A stretch of 64,000 nt of DNA from Prevotella sp. UBA2456. Lineage in GTDB: Bacteria; Bacteroidota; Bacteroidia; Bacteroidales; Bacteroidaceae. The notes under the pieces were generated by a model, which worked only from the letters and a program-made list of their open reading frames with translations, searched no databases and had not been told where the DNA came from. This document shows, in pieces, positions 50,493-59,170 of this stretch. A program made the translations under genes and the position numbers. How positions within the stretch are numbered: position 1 is the stretch's first letter; the number at the start of each line of letters is the position of its first letter. The stretch lies in assembly GCA_002342415.1 (NCBI GenBank), contig DDPY01000016.1, positions 36,875 to 100,874 of the forward strand, given 5' to 3'.

Positions 50493-52754
50493 TTACAGTC
50501 TTTCTACTTGTTTTACACCCTTTACCGTACGGAGCTTTTTAAGGAGAGCTTCCAGACGGGTGTTGTCATCAATCATAATGGTAAGATTTCCGCTGAACAG
50601 TCCGTCATGGGAGTCGATGTTAATAGAACGCAGAATCAGTTTCTCGTCTTTAGAGATAATACTTGTCAGATTATTCACGATACCTATGTCATCGTTTCCA
50701 ATAACACGCAGGGTAATAGCATATTGCGAAGCACCCTTCCCGCTCCACTTTGCCCTAACGATGCGATAGCCAAAACGCTTGCGAAGTTCAGGTGCATTGG
50801 GACAATCGTCTCGATGAATCTTGATACCTCCATTGACCGTGACGAATCCGAATACCTTGTCTCCATAAATGGGTTGGCAACAACGGGCCAGTTGGTAGTC
50901 GATGCCTTTCAGGTTCTTGTCTATTACTAAGACATCGTCTTGGATAATATTGCCTGGCAGACGACTCTCATCCAGCACAAAGTTGGCAGCACTTTCTGCC
51001 ACATTATTGCCTGTTACGGGTTGATCGCCCTGCTGCAACTCTACATAGCGGTCAATGACATGGTTGACATCCAGTGTCTCATCAGCTATCTGCCGATAAA
51101 AGTCGCTTACCTCCTTGAAACCCAACTTGCGGATGAGCACCTGCATCAGACTCTCGTCAATATCCAGTTTCCTGTTCTTGAATTTGCGCTCCAGCATCTC
51201 TTTGGCAAAAAGACCTTCTTTGACTTGGGTCTCCTTGAGTGCCAAGCGGATTTTAGACTTAGCACGCGAAGTCTTTACTACGTTTAACCAGTCCTGTTTG
51301 GGCTTCTGGTTATTTGAGGTCATGATTTCTACCTGGTCACCGCTTTGCAATTGCTGACGCAGGGTCACCACCTTGCCATTGATGCGTGCACCTGTACACT
51401 GGTTGCCGATGTTAGAATGGATATGATAGGCAAAATCGAGAACCGTAGCTCCTTTTGGGAACTTATACAGGTCACCCTTAGGAGTGAAGACAAATACTTC
51501 ATCCTCATAGAGATCCATTTTAAACTGGTCCATGGCTTCCATCCCGTCACTGGTCTCCAGCATGGTTCGGATATTGGTCAGCCACTCGTCCATACCGGCA
51601 TCGCCCTTCACGCCTTTATAACGCCAGTGGGCAGCCACACCACGCTCAGCAACCTCGTCCATTCGTTCCGTGCGAATCTGAACTTCTACCCACTTTTGTT
51701 CGGGGCCGAGAACTGTGATGTGCAATGACTCGTAACCGTTGGATTTAGGCACGCTGACCCAGTCGCGCAGGCGTTTGGGATTAGGCTGATACATCGAAGT
51801 GATGATGGCAAAAGTCTGCCAGCATTGCATGACCTCCCGACGGTGCATTTCTTTTATCTCGGAGTGGTCGCCTTGGACTTCTAAGATGATACGGATGGCA
51901 AAAAGGTCATAGACACCCTCGAAGGGACACTTCTGTTTCTTCATCTTCTGCCAGATGGAGTGTATCGACTTGGTTCTGCCCTTGATGTGGAATTTCAGTC
52001 CTGACTCTGCAAGCCTTTCCTCCACAGGCTTAATGAAACGTTCGATATAGGCATCACGACTTTTCTTGGTCTCGCTCAGCTTGTCCTTGATATGGTAGTA
52101 AGCATCGTGCTCCAAGTATTTCAGCGACAGGTCCTCCAGTTCACTCTTCAACTTGTAAAGACCTAATTTGTGTGCAAGTGGGGCATAGAGGTAGGCAGCT
52201 TCCTCACTGACCTGCTTCTTGGCTTGGGCAGAGGGGTCGCCTTCTGTTGTATCGGCAGTGCCGACATCACGTATCTGGCGCATCAGGTTCACACGGTCGG
52301 CAATCATGATAAGTATGACGCGCATGTCCTCTGCAAACGAGAGAAGTAAGTTACGGAAATTCTCTGACTCTACAACAGGATTTTTTTTGTAGAGTTGTTG
52401 AATACGTTGCAGCCCACGCAAGATACGTGCTACCGACTCGCCATAGTCAGCCTGCACATCATCAATAGTCAGGTATCCCTCTTCCACGCTGGGGCGTAAG
52501 AGTACCGCAATCACAGCATCACGTCGGAGTCCTATTTCCTCAACCAAGAGCTGGGCGGTCTGAAAGGCGAGTAGGATAGGGTTGTGCCCGAATACGTTGC
52601 GACTAATCTGATGTTTCTCAATAGCATTCATCAGATGATAGCGCATGTGTTCAACATCACCTTGCTTGAGCGAGGTGGCTACCGAATTGCGCACTTGCTG
52701 ATAGAGGGCAAGTACTGTTTCTTTTTCCTTAGATGTAAAGGATAGCTTCTCCAT
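50493..52754 (-). CDS. relA: RelA-type (p)ppGpp synthetase with degenerate hydrolase domain
   Basis: 753 residues in the RelA/SpoT long form: pseudo-HD domain (about 35-190), synthetase (about 240-380), TGS (VFTPKGDLYKFPKGATVLDF) and C-terminal ACT domain. The hydrolase HD pair is replaced by Arg87-Pro88 (AVLLRPSVEEG where AALLHDVVEDT is expected) and ADRLHNMR reads ADRVNLMR, so hydrolysis is probably lost. The synthetase motifs are intact (YDLFAIRIIL, NGYESLHITV, EVQIRT, AAHWRYK), with RLRD in the RxKD/ExDD position. It should be the starvation-responsive synthetase, with a separate SpoT elsewhere. Start chosen behind the promoter; the open frame extends 11 codons further. Confidence 0.9.
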   Translation of the reverse strand: MEKLSFTSKEKETVLALYQQVRNSVATSLKQGDVEHMRYHLMNAIEKHQISRNVFGHNPILLAFQTAQLLVEEIGLRRDAVIAVLLRPSVEEGYLTIDDVQADYGESVARILRGLQRIQQLYKKNPVVESENFRNLLLSFAEDMRVILIMIADRVNLMRQIRDVGTADTTEGDPSAQAKKQVSEEAAYLYAPLAHKLGLYKLKSELEDLSLKYLEHDAYYHIKDKLSETKKSRDAYIERFIKPVEERLAESGLKFHIKGRTKSIHSIWQKMKKQKCPFEGVYDLFAIRIILEVQGDHSEIKEMHRREVMQCWQTFAIITSMYQPNPKRLRDWVSVPKSNGYESLHITVLGPEQKWVEVQIRTERMDEVAERGVAAHWRYKGVKGDAGMDEWLTNIRTMLETSDGMEAMDQFKMDLYEDEVFVFTPKGDLYKFPKGATVLDFAYHIHSNIGNQCTGARINGKVVTLRQQLQSGDQVEIMTSNNQKPKQDWLNVVKTSRAKSKIRLALKETQVKEGLFAKEMLERKFKNRKLDIDESLMQVLIRKLGFKEVSDFYRQIADETLDVNHVIDRYVELQQGDQPVTGNNVAESAANFVLDESRLPGNIIQDDVLVIDKNLKGIDYQLARCCQPIYGDKVFGFVTVNGGIKIHRDDCPNAPELRKRFGYRIVRAKWSGKGASQYAITLRVIGNDDIGIVNNLTSIISKDEKLILRSINIDSHDGLFSGNLTIMIDDNTRLEALLKKLRTVKGVKQVERL

Positions 52755-52764
52755 ATTCAATCTG

Positions 52765-52796
52765 CAAAGATACAAATTACCATCCAAACGGCCAAA
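52765..52796 (-). promoter_or_regulatory. Promoter of relA
   Basis: Minus-strand TTTG (52793-52796) and TATCTTTG (52765-52772), 20 bp apart, about 10 bp before the ATG at 52754: a very short leader. Confidence 0.65.
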
Positions 52797-52852
52797 TTTA
52801 TTAAGATATAAAAACGTTTACGGAAGTTTTAGAGATTATTTTTGCCGAATAT

Positions 52853-52883
52853 TTTGCAGTTCCGAAAATTTGTGCTATCTTTG
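52853..52883 (+). promoter_or_regulatory. Promoter of kdgK-eda
   Basis: TTTG (52853-52856) and TATCTTTG (52876-52883), 19 bp apart. It overlaps the open frame upstream of kdgK and fixes the start at 52928. Confidence 0.7.
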
Positions 52884-52927
52884 TGCTCGAAAATAAAAAT
52901 TTCTATTTAAACGTAATACTAAAACAA

Positions 52928-53950
52928 ATGGCTAAAATTGTAACTTTAGGCGAGATTATGCTCCGCCTGTCGCCCATGGGCAACGATCGTTTTATTCAGA
53001 GTGAGTCATTCCGTATCATCCCTGGTGGTGGTGAGGCTAACGTTGCTGTCTCTGTGGCTAACTATGGTCACGAGGCTTACTTCGTTTCTAAACTGCCCAA
53101 GCATGAGATTGGTCAGATTGCCGTTAACGCCCTGCGCCGCTATGGTGTCAACACCCAGTTCATTGCTCGTGGTGGTGACCGCGTAGGACTGTACTATGCT
53201 GAGACCGGTGCTTCGATGCGTCCTTCAAAGGTTATCTATGACCGTGCACACTCTTCAATTGCAGAGGCTGATCCTTCAGACTTCGACTTCGATGCTATCA
53301 TGGAAGGTGCTGCCTGGTTCCACTGGTCGGGCATTACTCCCGCTATCAGCGACAAGGCTGCCGAGCTGACCAAGCTGGCTTGTGAGGCTGCTAAGCGTCA
53401 CGGTGTCACTGTATCTGTAGACCTGAACTTCCGCAAGAAGTTGTGGACTTCAGAGAAGGCTATCAGCATCATGCGCCCCTTGATGCAGTATGTGGATGTC
53501 TGCATCGGTAACGAGGAGGATGCAGAGCTCTGCCTGGGCTTCAAACCCGATGCTGATGTAGAGGGTGGCAAGACCGATGCTGCCGGCTACGAGGGTATCT
53601 TCAAGCAGATGAAGCAGGAGTTTGGCTTCAAATATGTGGTTTCTACGCTCCGCGAGAGCTTCAGTGCTACCTTCAACGGTTGGAAGGCTCTTATCTACGA
53701 CGGTAAGGAGTTCTATCAGTCAAAGCGCTACGAGATCAATCCTATCATCGACCGTGTAGGTGGTGGTGACTCGTTCTCGGGTGGTCTGATTCACGGTCTG
53801 CTGACTAAGCCGACTCAGGGCGAGGCTCTCGAGTTTGCTGTGGCTGCTTCTGCTCTGAAGCACACCATCAATGGCGACTTCAACCTGGTAGGTGTTGATG
53901 AGGTCGAGTCACTTGCTGGTGGTAACGCAAGCGGCCGCGTACAACGCTAA
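52928..53950 (+). CDS. kdgK: 2-keto-3-deoxygluconate kinase (PfkB family)
   Basis: 340 residues. PfkB sugar kinase with the N-terminal PGGGEANVAVSVANYG substrate motif and the C-terminal ATP/anion-hole motif RVGGGDSFSGG with catalytic Asp281. The paired eda gene 37 bp downstream makes 2-keto-3-deoxygluconate the likely substrate, giving KDPG for Eda; this is the lower part of pectin/alginate uronate catabolism. Codon use is strongly biased, as in highly expressed genes. Confidence 0.88.
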   Translation: MAKIVTLGEIMLRLSPMGNDRFIQSESFRIIPGGGEANVAVSVANYGHEAYFVSKLPKHEIGQIAVNALRRYGVNTQFIARGGDRVGLYYAETGASMRPSKVIYDRAHSSIAEADPSDFDFDAIMEGAAWFHWSGITPAISDKAAELTKLACEAAKRHGVTVSVDLNFRKKLWTSEKAISIMRPLMQYVDVCIGNEEDAELCLGFKPDADVEGGKTDAAGYEGIFKQMKQEFGFKYVVSTLRESFSATFNGWKALIYDGKEFYQSKRYEINPIIDRVGGGDSFSGGLIHGLLTKPTQGEALEFAVAASALKHTINGDFNLVGVDEVESLAGGNASGRVQR

Positions 53951-53987
53951 TGCTTTCAAATAAATTCCTATAAATAGATTATATAAA

Positions 53988-54656
53988 ATGGCAAAATTTG
54001 ATAAAATTGCAGTATTGAAGAAGATTGGGGATACCGGTATGGTGCCCGTGTTCTATAACAAAGATCTGGAGATTTGCAAGAACGTGGTAAAAGCTTGCTA
54101 CGAGGGTGGTGTTCGTGCTTTCGAGTTCACCAATCGTGGTGACTTCGCTCAGGAAGTATTCGGCGAGCTGGTGAAGTGGGCCGACAAGGAGTGCCCCGAG
54201 CTGGCTCTCGGCATCGGTTCCGTTGTTGATGCTCCTACAGCAGCCCTGTATATCCAGCTGGGTGCTTGCTTCGTAGTAGGTCCGCTGTTCAACCCCGACA
54301 TCGCTCCCGTATGCAATCGCCGTCTCGTTCCCTACTGCCCCGGCTGCATGACCGTGTCTGAAATCGGTAAGGCTCAGGAGTTGGGTTGCGACCTGACGAA
54401 GGTATTCCCCGGCGACGTGGTTGGTCCTAACATGGTGAAGGGCCTGAAGGCTCCCATGCCTTGGTCGAAGATTATGGTGACCGGTGGTGTTGCTCCTGAA
54501 GAGGAGAACCTCAAGAGCTGGTTCAAGGCTGGTGTCTACTGTGTAGGCATGGGCTCGAAGCTCTTCCCGTCAGACAAGGTGAAGGCTGGCGACTGGCAGT
54601 ATGTAACCGACAAGTGCAAGGAGGCACTCGGTTATGTGGCTAAGGCTCGCGCTTAA
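53988..54656 (+). CDS. eda: KDPG / 4-hydroxy-2-oxoglutarate aldolase
   Basis: 222 residues. Class I aldolase splitting KDPG to pyruvate and glyceraldehyde-3-phosphate. Schiff-base Lys138 (DLTKVFPGD), Glu46 (FEFTNR) and the GGVAPEEEN phosphate-binding segment are visible. Completes the KDG route with kdgK. The sensor kinase gene starts inside its last 23 bp. Confidence 0.93.
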   Translation: MAKFDKIAVLKKIGDTGMVPVFYNKDLEICKNVVKACYEGGVRAFEFTNRGDFAQEVFGELVKWADKECPELALGIGSVVDAPTAALYIQLGACFVVGPLFNPDIAPVCNRRLVPYCPGCMTVSEIGKAQELGCDLTKVFPGDVVGPNMVKGLKAPMPWSKIMVTGGVAPEEENLKSWFKAGVYCVGMGSKLFPSDKVKAGDWQYVTDKCKEALGYVAKARA

Positions 54657-57600
54657 GCCATCCTTACATATAGGCTCAGCATGGATACTCTCCGTGCTGG
54701 GCTTTCTTCTTTTATCAGCTTGTTCGCCGTCAGATAAGACAGAGGCAGACAAGCTGAATTCTATTTCTTACAACTATCATTACCGTAACCTCGATTCTGT
54801 TGTCTACTATACCCAACAGGCTGTCCACCCTGATTTGCATGGGACCGATTATCGGGACGGGTATGCCGAACATCAGAACAACTTGGCTTTTGTAGCCATA
54901 GCCAAGATGGACTATCAGCTCGCCAAGACCTATTTGGATGCCATCCCGCAGATTACTGACAATCAGGTTGAGCTACTAATCTGCTATGTGCAACAGATGC
55001 GTCTCTGTCAGCGCCGCTCCATGAACCGTGAATTCTATGAATTTCGTGAGAAGGCTGTCAGGAGCCTGAAACGTATTGATGAAGACCGCAGCCAACTCAG
55101 CGAACGGCAGAAGCTGCGCCTTTGCTACGGGGAGACCGAGATGGCCATTGTTACCTCTACCTATTATTATTATGTGGGTCTGGAGCGTCAGTCATCCGAG
55201 TCGCTGCTGAAGCTGAATGTGGAGGAAGTCAGGCGCGATACGGCACAATATTTGAACTATCTCTATAACATAGGGGCTGGCGGCATTATTACAGCAGGAA
55301 GCCCAGAACAAATCTACCATGAAGAGATAGACTATCTGCACCGCTGTCTGGCTATTGCCCAACGCTGCCATTATCCTTTCTTTGAAGCACAGGCTTTAGA
55401 AGCTCTTGCTGATCATGATTACAACCTGGAACAAGCTCAGCGTGCTTTGGAATTGTTCAGTAGCTATGGCGATGTCTATCAGATAGCAGGTGCCCATCGC
55501 ACGTTAGCCTCGTGTTATCATGCCATAGGCAATGAGCAGCAAGCCCTTTACCATCTGGAGCAGGCATTGTCGGACTCTGCCATTTATCAGGCACCCGATT
55601 TGGTGGCCAGCATCCGCGAACAGCTCAGTGTCGTTTATTCTGCACTTGATGACAAGCCTAACAGCGACTATAATCGCAACATCTACATCGACCTGCAGGA
55701 AGAAACGCGCCAGGACCGTGAGCTGGAGGCCCGTGCCGGATTGCTTGACGAGTCTGTCCATCAGCTGAATCTTATGATTATAGCAGTGCTCGTAGCCATT
55801 GCCTTGTTGATGTTCCTGCTATGGTTGTTTAATCATCTGAACCGCAAAAATCAACAAGACCATCAGCTCGACGACCTGTTGGAGGAGAAGCACGAGGCAG
55901 CACGCATCAGTCAGCTGGCAGTAGAGAAATTGGAACGTAGGCTGTTGGAGCAACGCGCTAAGGTCTCACTGGCAATGAGCATCCTTCCCCTGATTGACCG
56001 TATCCGCCACGAGGTATCAGGTCTTTCCGGTTCCCAATCTGAAAATACATCTGCCAAAGATTTTAAGATTTCGTATATCCGCGAGCTGACCGACAAGATA
56101 AATGAGCAAAATGAATTACTCACCCAGTGGATTCAGCTACGACAGGGCGAACTGAGCCTGCGCATTGAGAGTTTCCCACTTCAGCCTTTGTTCGAACTGG
56201 TAAACCTTGGGCGTACGAGTTTTGAAATGAAAGGCATCACGCTCGATGTAAAGCCTACGGAGGCTATTGTCAAAGCCGATCGCGTACTTACGCTTTTCAT
56301 GCTCAATACTTTGGCTGACAATGCACGCAAGTTCACCTCACAGGGAGGTCGCGTCATGATTAGTGCCGCAGAACAGGCAGACTATGTAGAAGTCTCTGTA
56401 CAGGATACAGGATGCGGTATGACAGAAGAGCAGCAAGCCCATCTCTTCGACATCAAGCCATTTAATGACGAGACATATAGTCAGTCTAAGAATACAGGAA
56501 AGACAACGGCCTTAAAGCCGGATAAACAGAGTTCGCAGCAAGCCTCTCACGGCTTTGGACTCTCCAACTGCAAAGGCATCATTGAGAAGTATCGCAAGAT
56601 GAGCCAACTGTTTAGTGTGTGCCTGTTAGCAGTCGAAAGCGAACAGGGTAAAGGGTCGCGCCTCTACTTCCGCTTGCCGAAAGGGGTCAAGCGACTCATA
56701 CTACTGCTGCTGACCACCCATTTCTCTTTATTCATGGCACCGGCTTCTGCCCAGCAGTTCATGGATCGTGCCCATATCTTTGCCGATTCGGCCTATTTCT
56801 CGAATGTCAACGGTAACTACCAGCGCACCTTGCTTTTTGCCGATTCCTGCCGTTTCTATCTGAATCAGCAATATTTAAGCCAACATCCGAATGGATCATT
56901 TCTTATGACTGCCCGAGGCGAGAACTCACAGATGCCGGCAGAGATACAGTGGTTGCACGACAGCCTTCCCATCAACTATCAGATTATCCTTGACATTCGT
57001 AACGAAAGTGCCGTAGCAGCTCTGGCTCTACACGACTGGGCACTCTACAACTATAATAATAAGGTATATACTCAGCTCTTCAAGGAGCTGAGTGCCGACG
57101 CTTCTCTTGATGACTATTGCCGACAGATGCAACAGTCGCAGCAGAATAAGCGCATAGCCGTCATCCTGCTCATAGTGAGCCTGCTGCTCATCATACCTGC
57201 CTACTATATGCTCTATTACCGCCATCGGCTCTATTCCCGCCATCGGCGCGAGCGTATGCAGCTCGACAATATCGAAATGGCCGATGACGAACTGCGCAGG
57301 GCACAGCTCGAACAAGCCCACTTGCATGTGGTAAATGCCGTTCTCGACAACTGCCTGTCCACACTGAAGCACGAGACGATGTACTATCCCAGCCGCATCC
57401 GTCAGTTAGTAGACAGTGGCGACATTGAGTCGCTGGGTGAGGTCACTCAGTATTATCGTGATCTCTATGGTATTCTATGCCAACAGGCTATGCGTCAGGT
57501 GGAACAGGTGAAGCTGCATGTCGCTCAACATGAATTCTATGGTCAGCAGGTATTGGGCGATGCCAACCTGTTACACTATTTGTTCGAGTTGTTAGGCTCC

Positions 57601-57801
57601 TCTCAGGTACAGACAGCCCCCAAGGACGAAAGCTATGTGAAATTCACGGTGGCTGCCGAACCCAAGTCTGCTTTCGACTATCTGCTGATGCGACAAATCG
57701 TGCGTGATCATGGCGAGGCTACCCATCGGCGCGGGTGTGGCATCACCGTCAGTCAACATACAACAACTATCATATTACCAAGATATAATGGAACAGTTTA
57801 A
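54634..57801 (+). CDS. Large tandem sensor histidine kinase (DUF5112/DUF5113 type)
   Basis: 1055 residues. A leader with lipobox (LLLSACS, Cys near 30), a periplasmic TPR region (about 35-375), a membrane helix (about 380-400), and a cytosolic kinase core with phospho-acceptor candidate His459 (IRHEVSG), N box around Asn563 (TLADNARKFT), G boxes (DTGCGMT, HGFGLSNCKG). Near 687-705 a second signal-like segment (LILLLLTTHFSLFMAPASA) opens a second unit: short periplasmic part, helix at about 841-862, a second KHETMYYPSRI histidine motif and a degenerate ATPase end (RRGCGITVSQ) without N box. It resembles the Bacteroides DUF5112/DUF5113 kinases. It overlaps eda (23 bp) and the response regulator (14 bp). 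Confidence 0.82.
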   Translation: MWLRLALKPSLHIGSAWILSVLGFLLLSACSPSDKTEADKLNSISYNYHYRNLDSVVYYTQQAVHPDLHGTDYRDGYAEHQNNLAFVAIAKMDYQLAKTYLDAIPQITDNQVELLICYVQQMRLCQRRSMNREFYEFREKAVRSLKRIDEDRSQLSERQKLRLCYGETEMAIVTSTYYYYVGLERQSSESLLKLNVEEVRRDTAQYLNYLYNIGAGGIITAGSPEQIYHEEIDYLHRCLAIAQRCHYPFFEAQALEALADHDYNLEQAQRALELFSSYGDVYQIAGAHRTLASCYHAIGNEQQALYHLEQALSDSAIYQAPDLVASIREQLSVVYSALDDKPNSDYNRNIYIDLQEETRQDRELEARAGLLDESVHQLNLMIIAVLVAIALLMFLLWLFNHLNRKNQQDHQLDDLLEEKHEAARISQLAVEKLERRLLEQRAKVSLAMSILPLIDRIRHEVSGLSGSQSENTSAKDFKISYIRELTDKINEQNELLTQWIQLRQGELSLRIESFPLQPLFELVNLGRTSFEMKGITLDVKPTEAIVKADRVLTLFMLNTLADNARKFTSQGGRVMISAAEQADYVEVSVQDTGCGMTEEQQAHLFDIKPFNDETYSQSKNTGKTTALKPDKQSSQQASHGFGLSNCKGIIEKYRKMSQLFSVCLLAVESEQGKGSRLYFRLPKGVKRLILLLLTTHFSLFMAPASAQQFMDRAHIFADSAYFSNVNGNYQRTLLFADSCRFYLNQQYLSQHPNGSFLMTARGENSQMPAEIQWLHDSLPINYQIILDIRNESAVAALALHDWALYNYNNKVYTQLFKELSADASLDDYCRQMQQSQQNKRIAVILLIVSLLLIIPAYYMLYYRHRLYSRHRRERMQLDNIEMADDELRRAQLEQAHLHVVNAVLDNCLSTLKHETMYYPSRIRQLVDSGDIESLGEVTQYYRDLYGILCQQAMRQVEQVKLHVAQHEFYGQQVLGDANLLHYLFELLGSSQVQTAPKDESYVKFTVAAEPKSAFDYLLMRQIVRDHGEATHRRGCGITVSQHTTTIILPRYNGTV

Positions 57802-58504
57802 ACTGATTATTGTAGAGGATGTACCCCTCGAACTGAAAGGTACAGAAGGTATCATTCGCAATGAGATACCAGAGGCTCAAGTCATAGGCACTGCCGCTGA
57901 CGAGACAAGCTATTGGAAGCTTATCAAGCAGCAGCAGCCCGATCTCGTATTGCTGGATCTCGGCCTTGGCGGTTCTACCACCATAGGTGTGGAGATATGC
58001 CGGCAGACGAAGGAACTCTATCCTCAAGTGCGTATCCTTATCTTTACTGGCGAGATATTGAATGAGAAACTATGGGTCGATGTACTCGATGCCGGTGCTG
58101 ATGGCATCATCCTGAAGAGTGGCGAACTGCTGACTCGTCGCGATGTAGTAGCAGTCATGGAGGGCAAGGAACTGGTGTTCAACGAACCGATTCTCAAGAC
58201 AATCGTTACGCGCTTCAAGCAGATTGTCTCCAACCAGCTTGCCAGGCAAGAGGCTCTCATCGATTACGAGATTGACGAGTATGACGAGCGTTTCCTCCGC
58301 CACCTTGCACTTGGCTATACCAAGGACCAGATAGCCGGCCTGCGGGGTATGCCTTTCGGTGTGAAAAGTCTTGAGAAGCGCCAGAACGAACTTGCCAAAA
58401 AACTCATTCCTGCCGGTGAGAATGTGAATGCCACCCGATTAGTAGTGCGTGCGCTCGAACTGCGAATACTCGACCTCGACAACCTTATGCCCGATGTGGA
58501 TTAA
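57788..58504 (+). CDS. Response regulator with helix-turn-helix-like output domain
   Basis: 238 residues from MEQFKLIIVEDV. The receiver domain shows the acidic pair Glu10-Asp11, phospho-acceptor Asp57 (LVLLDLGLGG), Thr in IFTGE and Lys in ILKSGEL. The C-terminal region (about 165-238: DEYDERFLRHLALGYTKDQIAG, then VKSLEKRQNELAKKL) resembles a LuxR-like HTH of the DUF5932 kind. It should be the partner of the tandem kinase; position next to kdgK-eda suggests, but does not prove, a link to sugar-acid use. The open frame extends upstream to 57704 inside the kinase gene. Confidence 0.85.
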   Translation: MEQFKLIIVEDVPLELKGTEGIIRNEIPEAQVIGTAADETSYWKLIKQQQPDLVLLDLGLGGSTTIGVEICRQTKELYPQVRILIFTGEILNEKLWVDVLDAGADGIILKSGELLTRRDVVAVMEGKELVFNEPILKTIVTRFKQIVSNQLARQEALIDYEIDEYDERFLRHLALGYTKDQIAGLRGMPFGVKSLEKRQNELAKKLIPAGENVNATRLVVRALELRILDLDNLMPDVD

Positions 58505-59074
58505 ATGAAGTATCTCGCACTTTCCCTCATGGCGGCACAAGTGTTGCTTATCCTCTTGTCATGGCTATGCAGTGCTGCCTTCCCAGAAAGCGGTGTACAC
58601 TCGCTGCTCTCTGGCGAGGGCATACGTTGGTTTATGGGGAAGTTCTGTCATATTCTGGCAACACCCCTGCTCGTCTATATCCTCCTGCTTGCTGTGGCCT
58701 ATGGCAGCCTGATCCGTAGCCGTCTCCGCCTCTTTGGCAAGACCTATCGCGAGCGGCGGGCACTGACTATCTCGTTGGCATGGATAGCAGTCTATATCAT
58801 AGCGGTATTGCTGCTCACCGTTACCCCCCATGCTGTACTGCTCTCTGCCAGCGGGTCACTCTGGCCGTCACCCTTCTCGGACAGTCTGATCCCGGTAGTA
58901 GCTTTTGGTGCCATGACTTTTGGTGCGCTCTATGGTGCCATTGCGGGCCACTACCACCATTTCGCCGACATCTATCAGGCATGGTTACATGGTATCAGCC
59001 AGTCCGCACCCCTGTTGCTCTTATACGTGGTACTGACCCAATTCTACGAATCTTTGTGTTATGTACTGCCCTAA
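58505..59074 (+). CDS. AbgT-like integral membrane protein
   Basis: 189 residues with about five membrane helices. SLLSGEGIRWFMGKF, followed by LLLAVAYGS, resembles the N-terminal part of AbgT-family (p-aminobenzoyl-glutamate) transporters, but at 189 residues it is far shorter than the roughly 500-residue carriers, so transport activity is uncertain. It begins on the base after the response regulator stop. Its last 44 codons and 39 bp beyond the stop are duplicated at 60936-61108. Confidence 0.6.
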   Translation: MKYLALSLMAAQVLLILLSWLCSAAFPESGVHSLLSGEGIRWFMGKFCHILATPLLVYILLLAVAYGSLIRSRLRLFGKTYRERRALTISLAWIAVYIIAVLLLTVTPHAVLLSASGSLWPSPFSDSLIPVVAFGAMTFGALYGAIAGHYHHFADIYQAWLHGISQSAPLLLLYVVLTQFYESLCYVLP

Positions 59075-59113
59075 ATGGTTAACTTGTTTATCAGCAAGTC
59101 TGACAATGCAGAG
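58941..59113. repeat. 173-bp direct repeat, copy 1 (end of the AbgT-like gene)
   Basis: From TTGCGGGCCACTACC to ACAATGCAGAG, including the 3' end and stop of the membrane-protein gene. The copy at 60936-61108 has the same length and only three differences (59029-59030 region A/G, then T/A and C/A). The interval from 59114 to 61108 (1995 bp) is thus bracketed as one unit. Confidence 0.93.
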
Positions 59114-59170
59114 TTAACGTGAGTTCAAATTGTAGGAGTGAAATATTTTTTGTACCTTTATAGGTGATAA

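Noticed and set aside
57704..57787. Longer response-regulator frame
   Set aside because: It lies inside the kinase gene; the receiver domain begins properly at the ATG at 57788.
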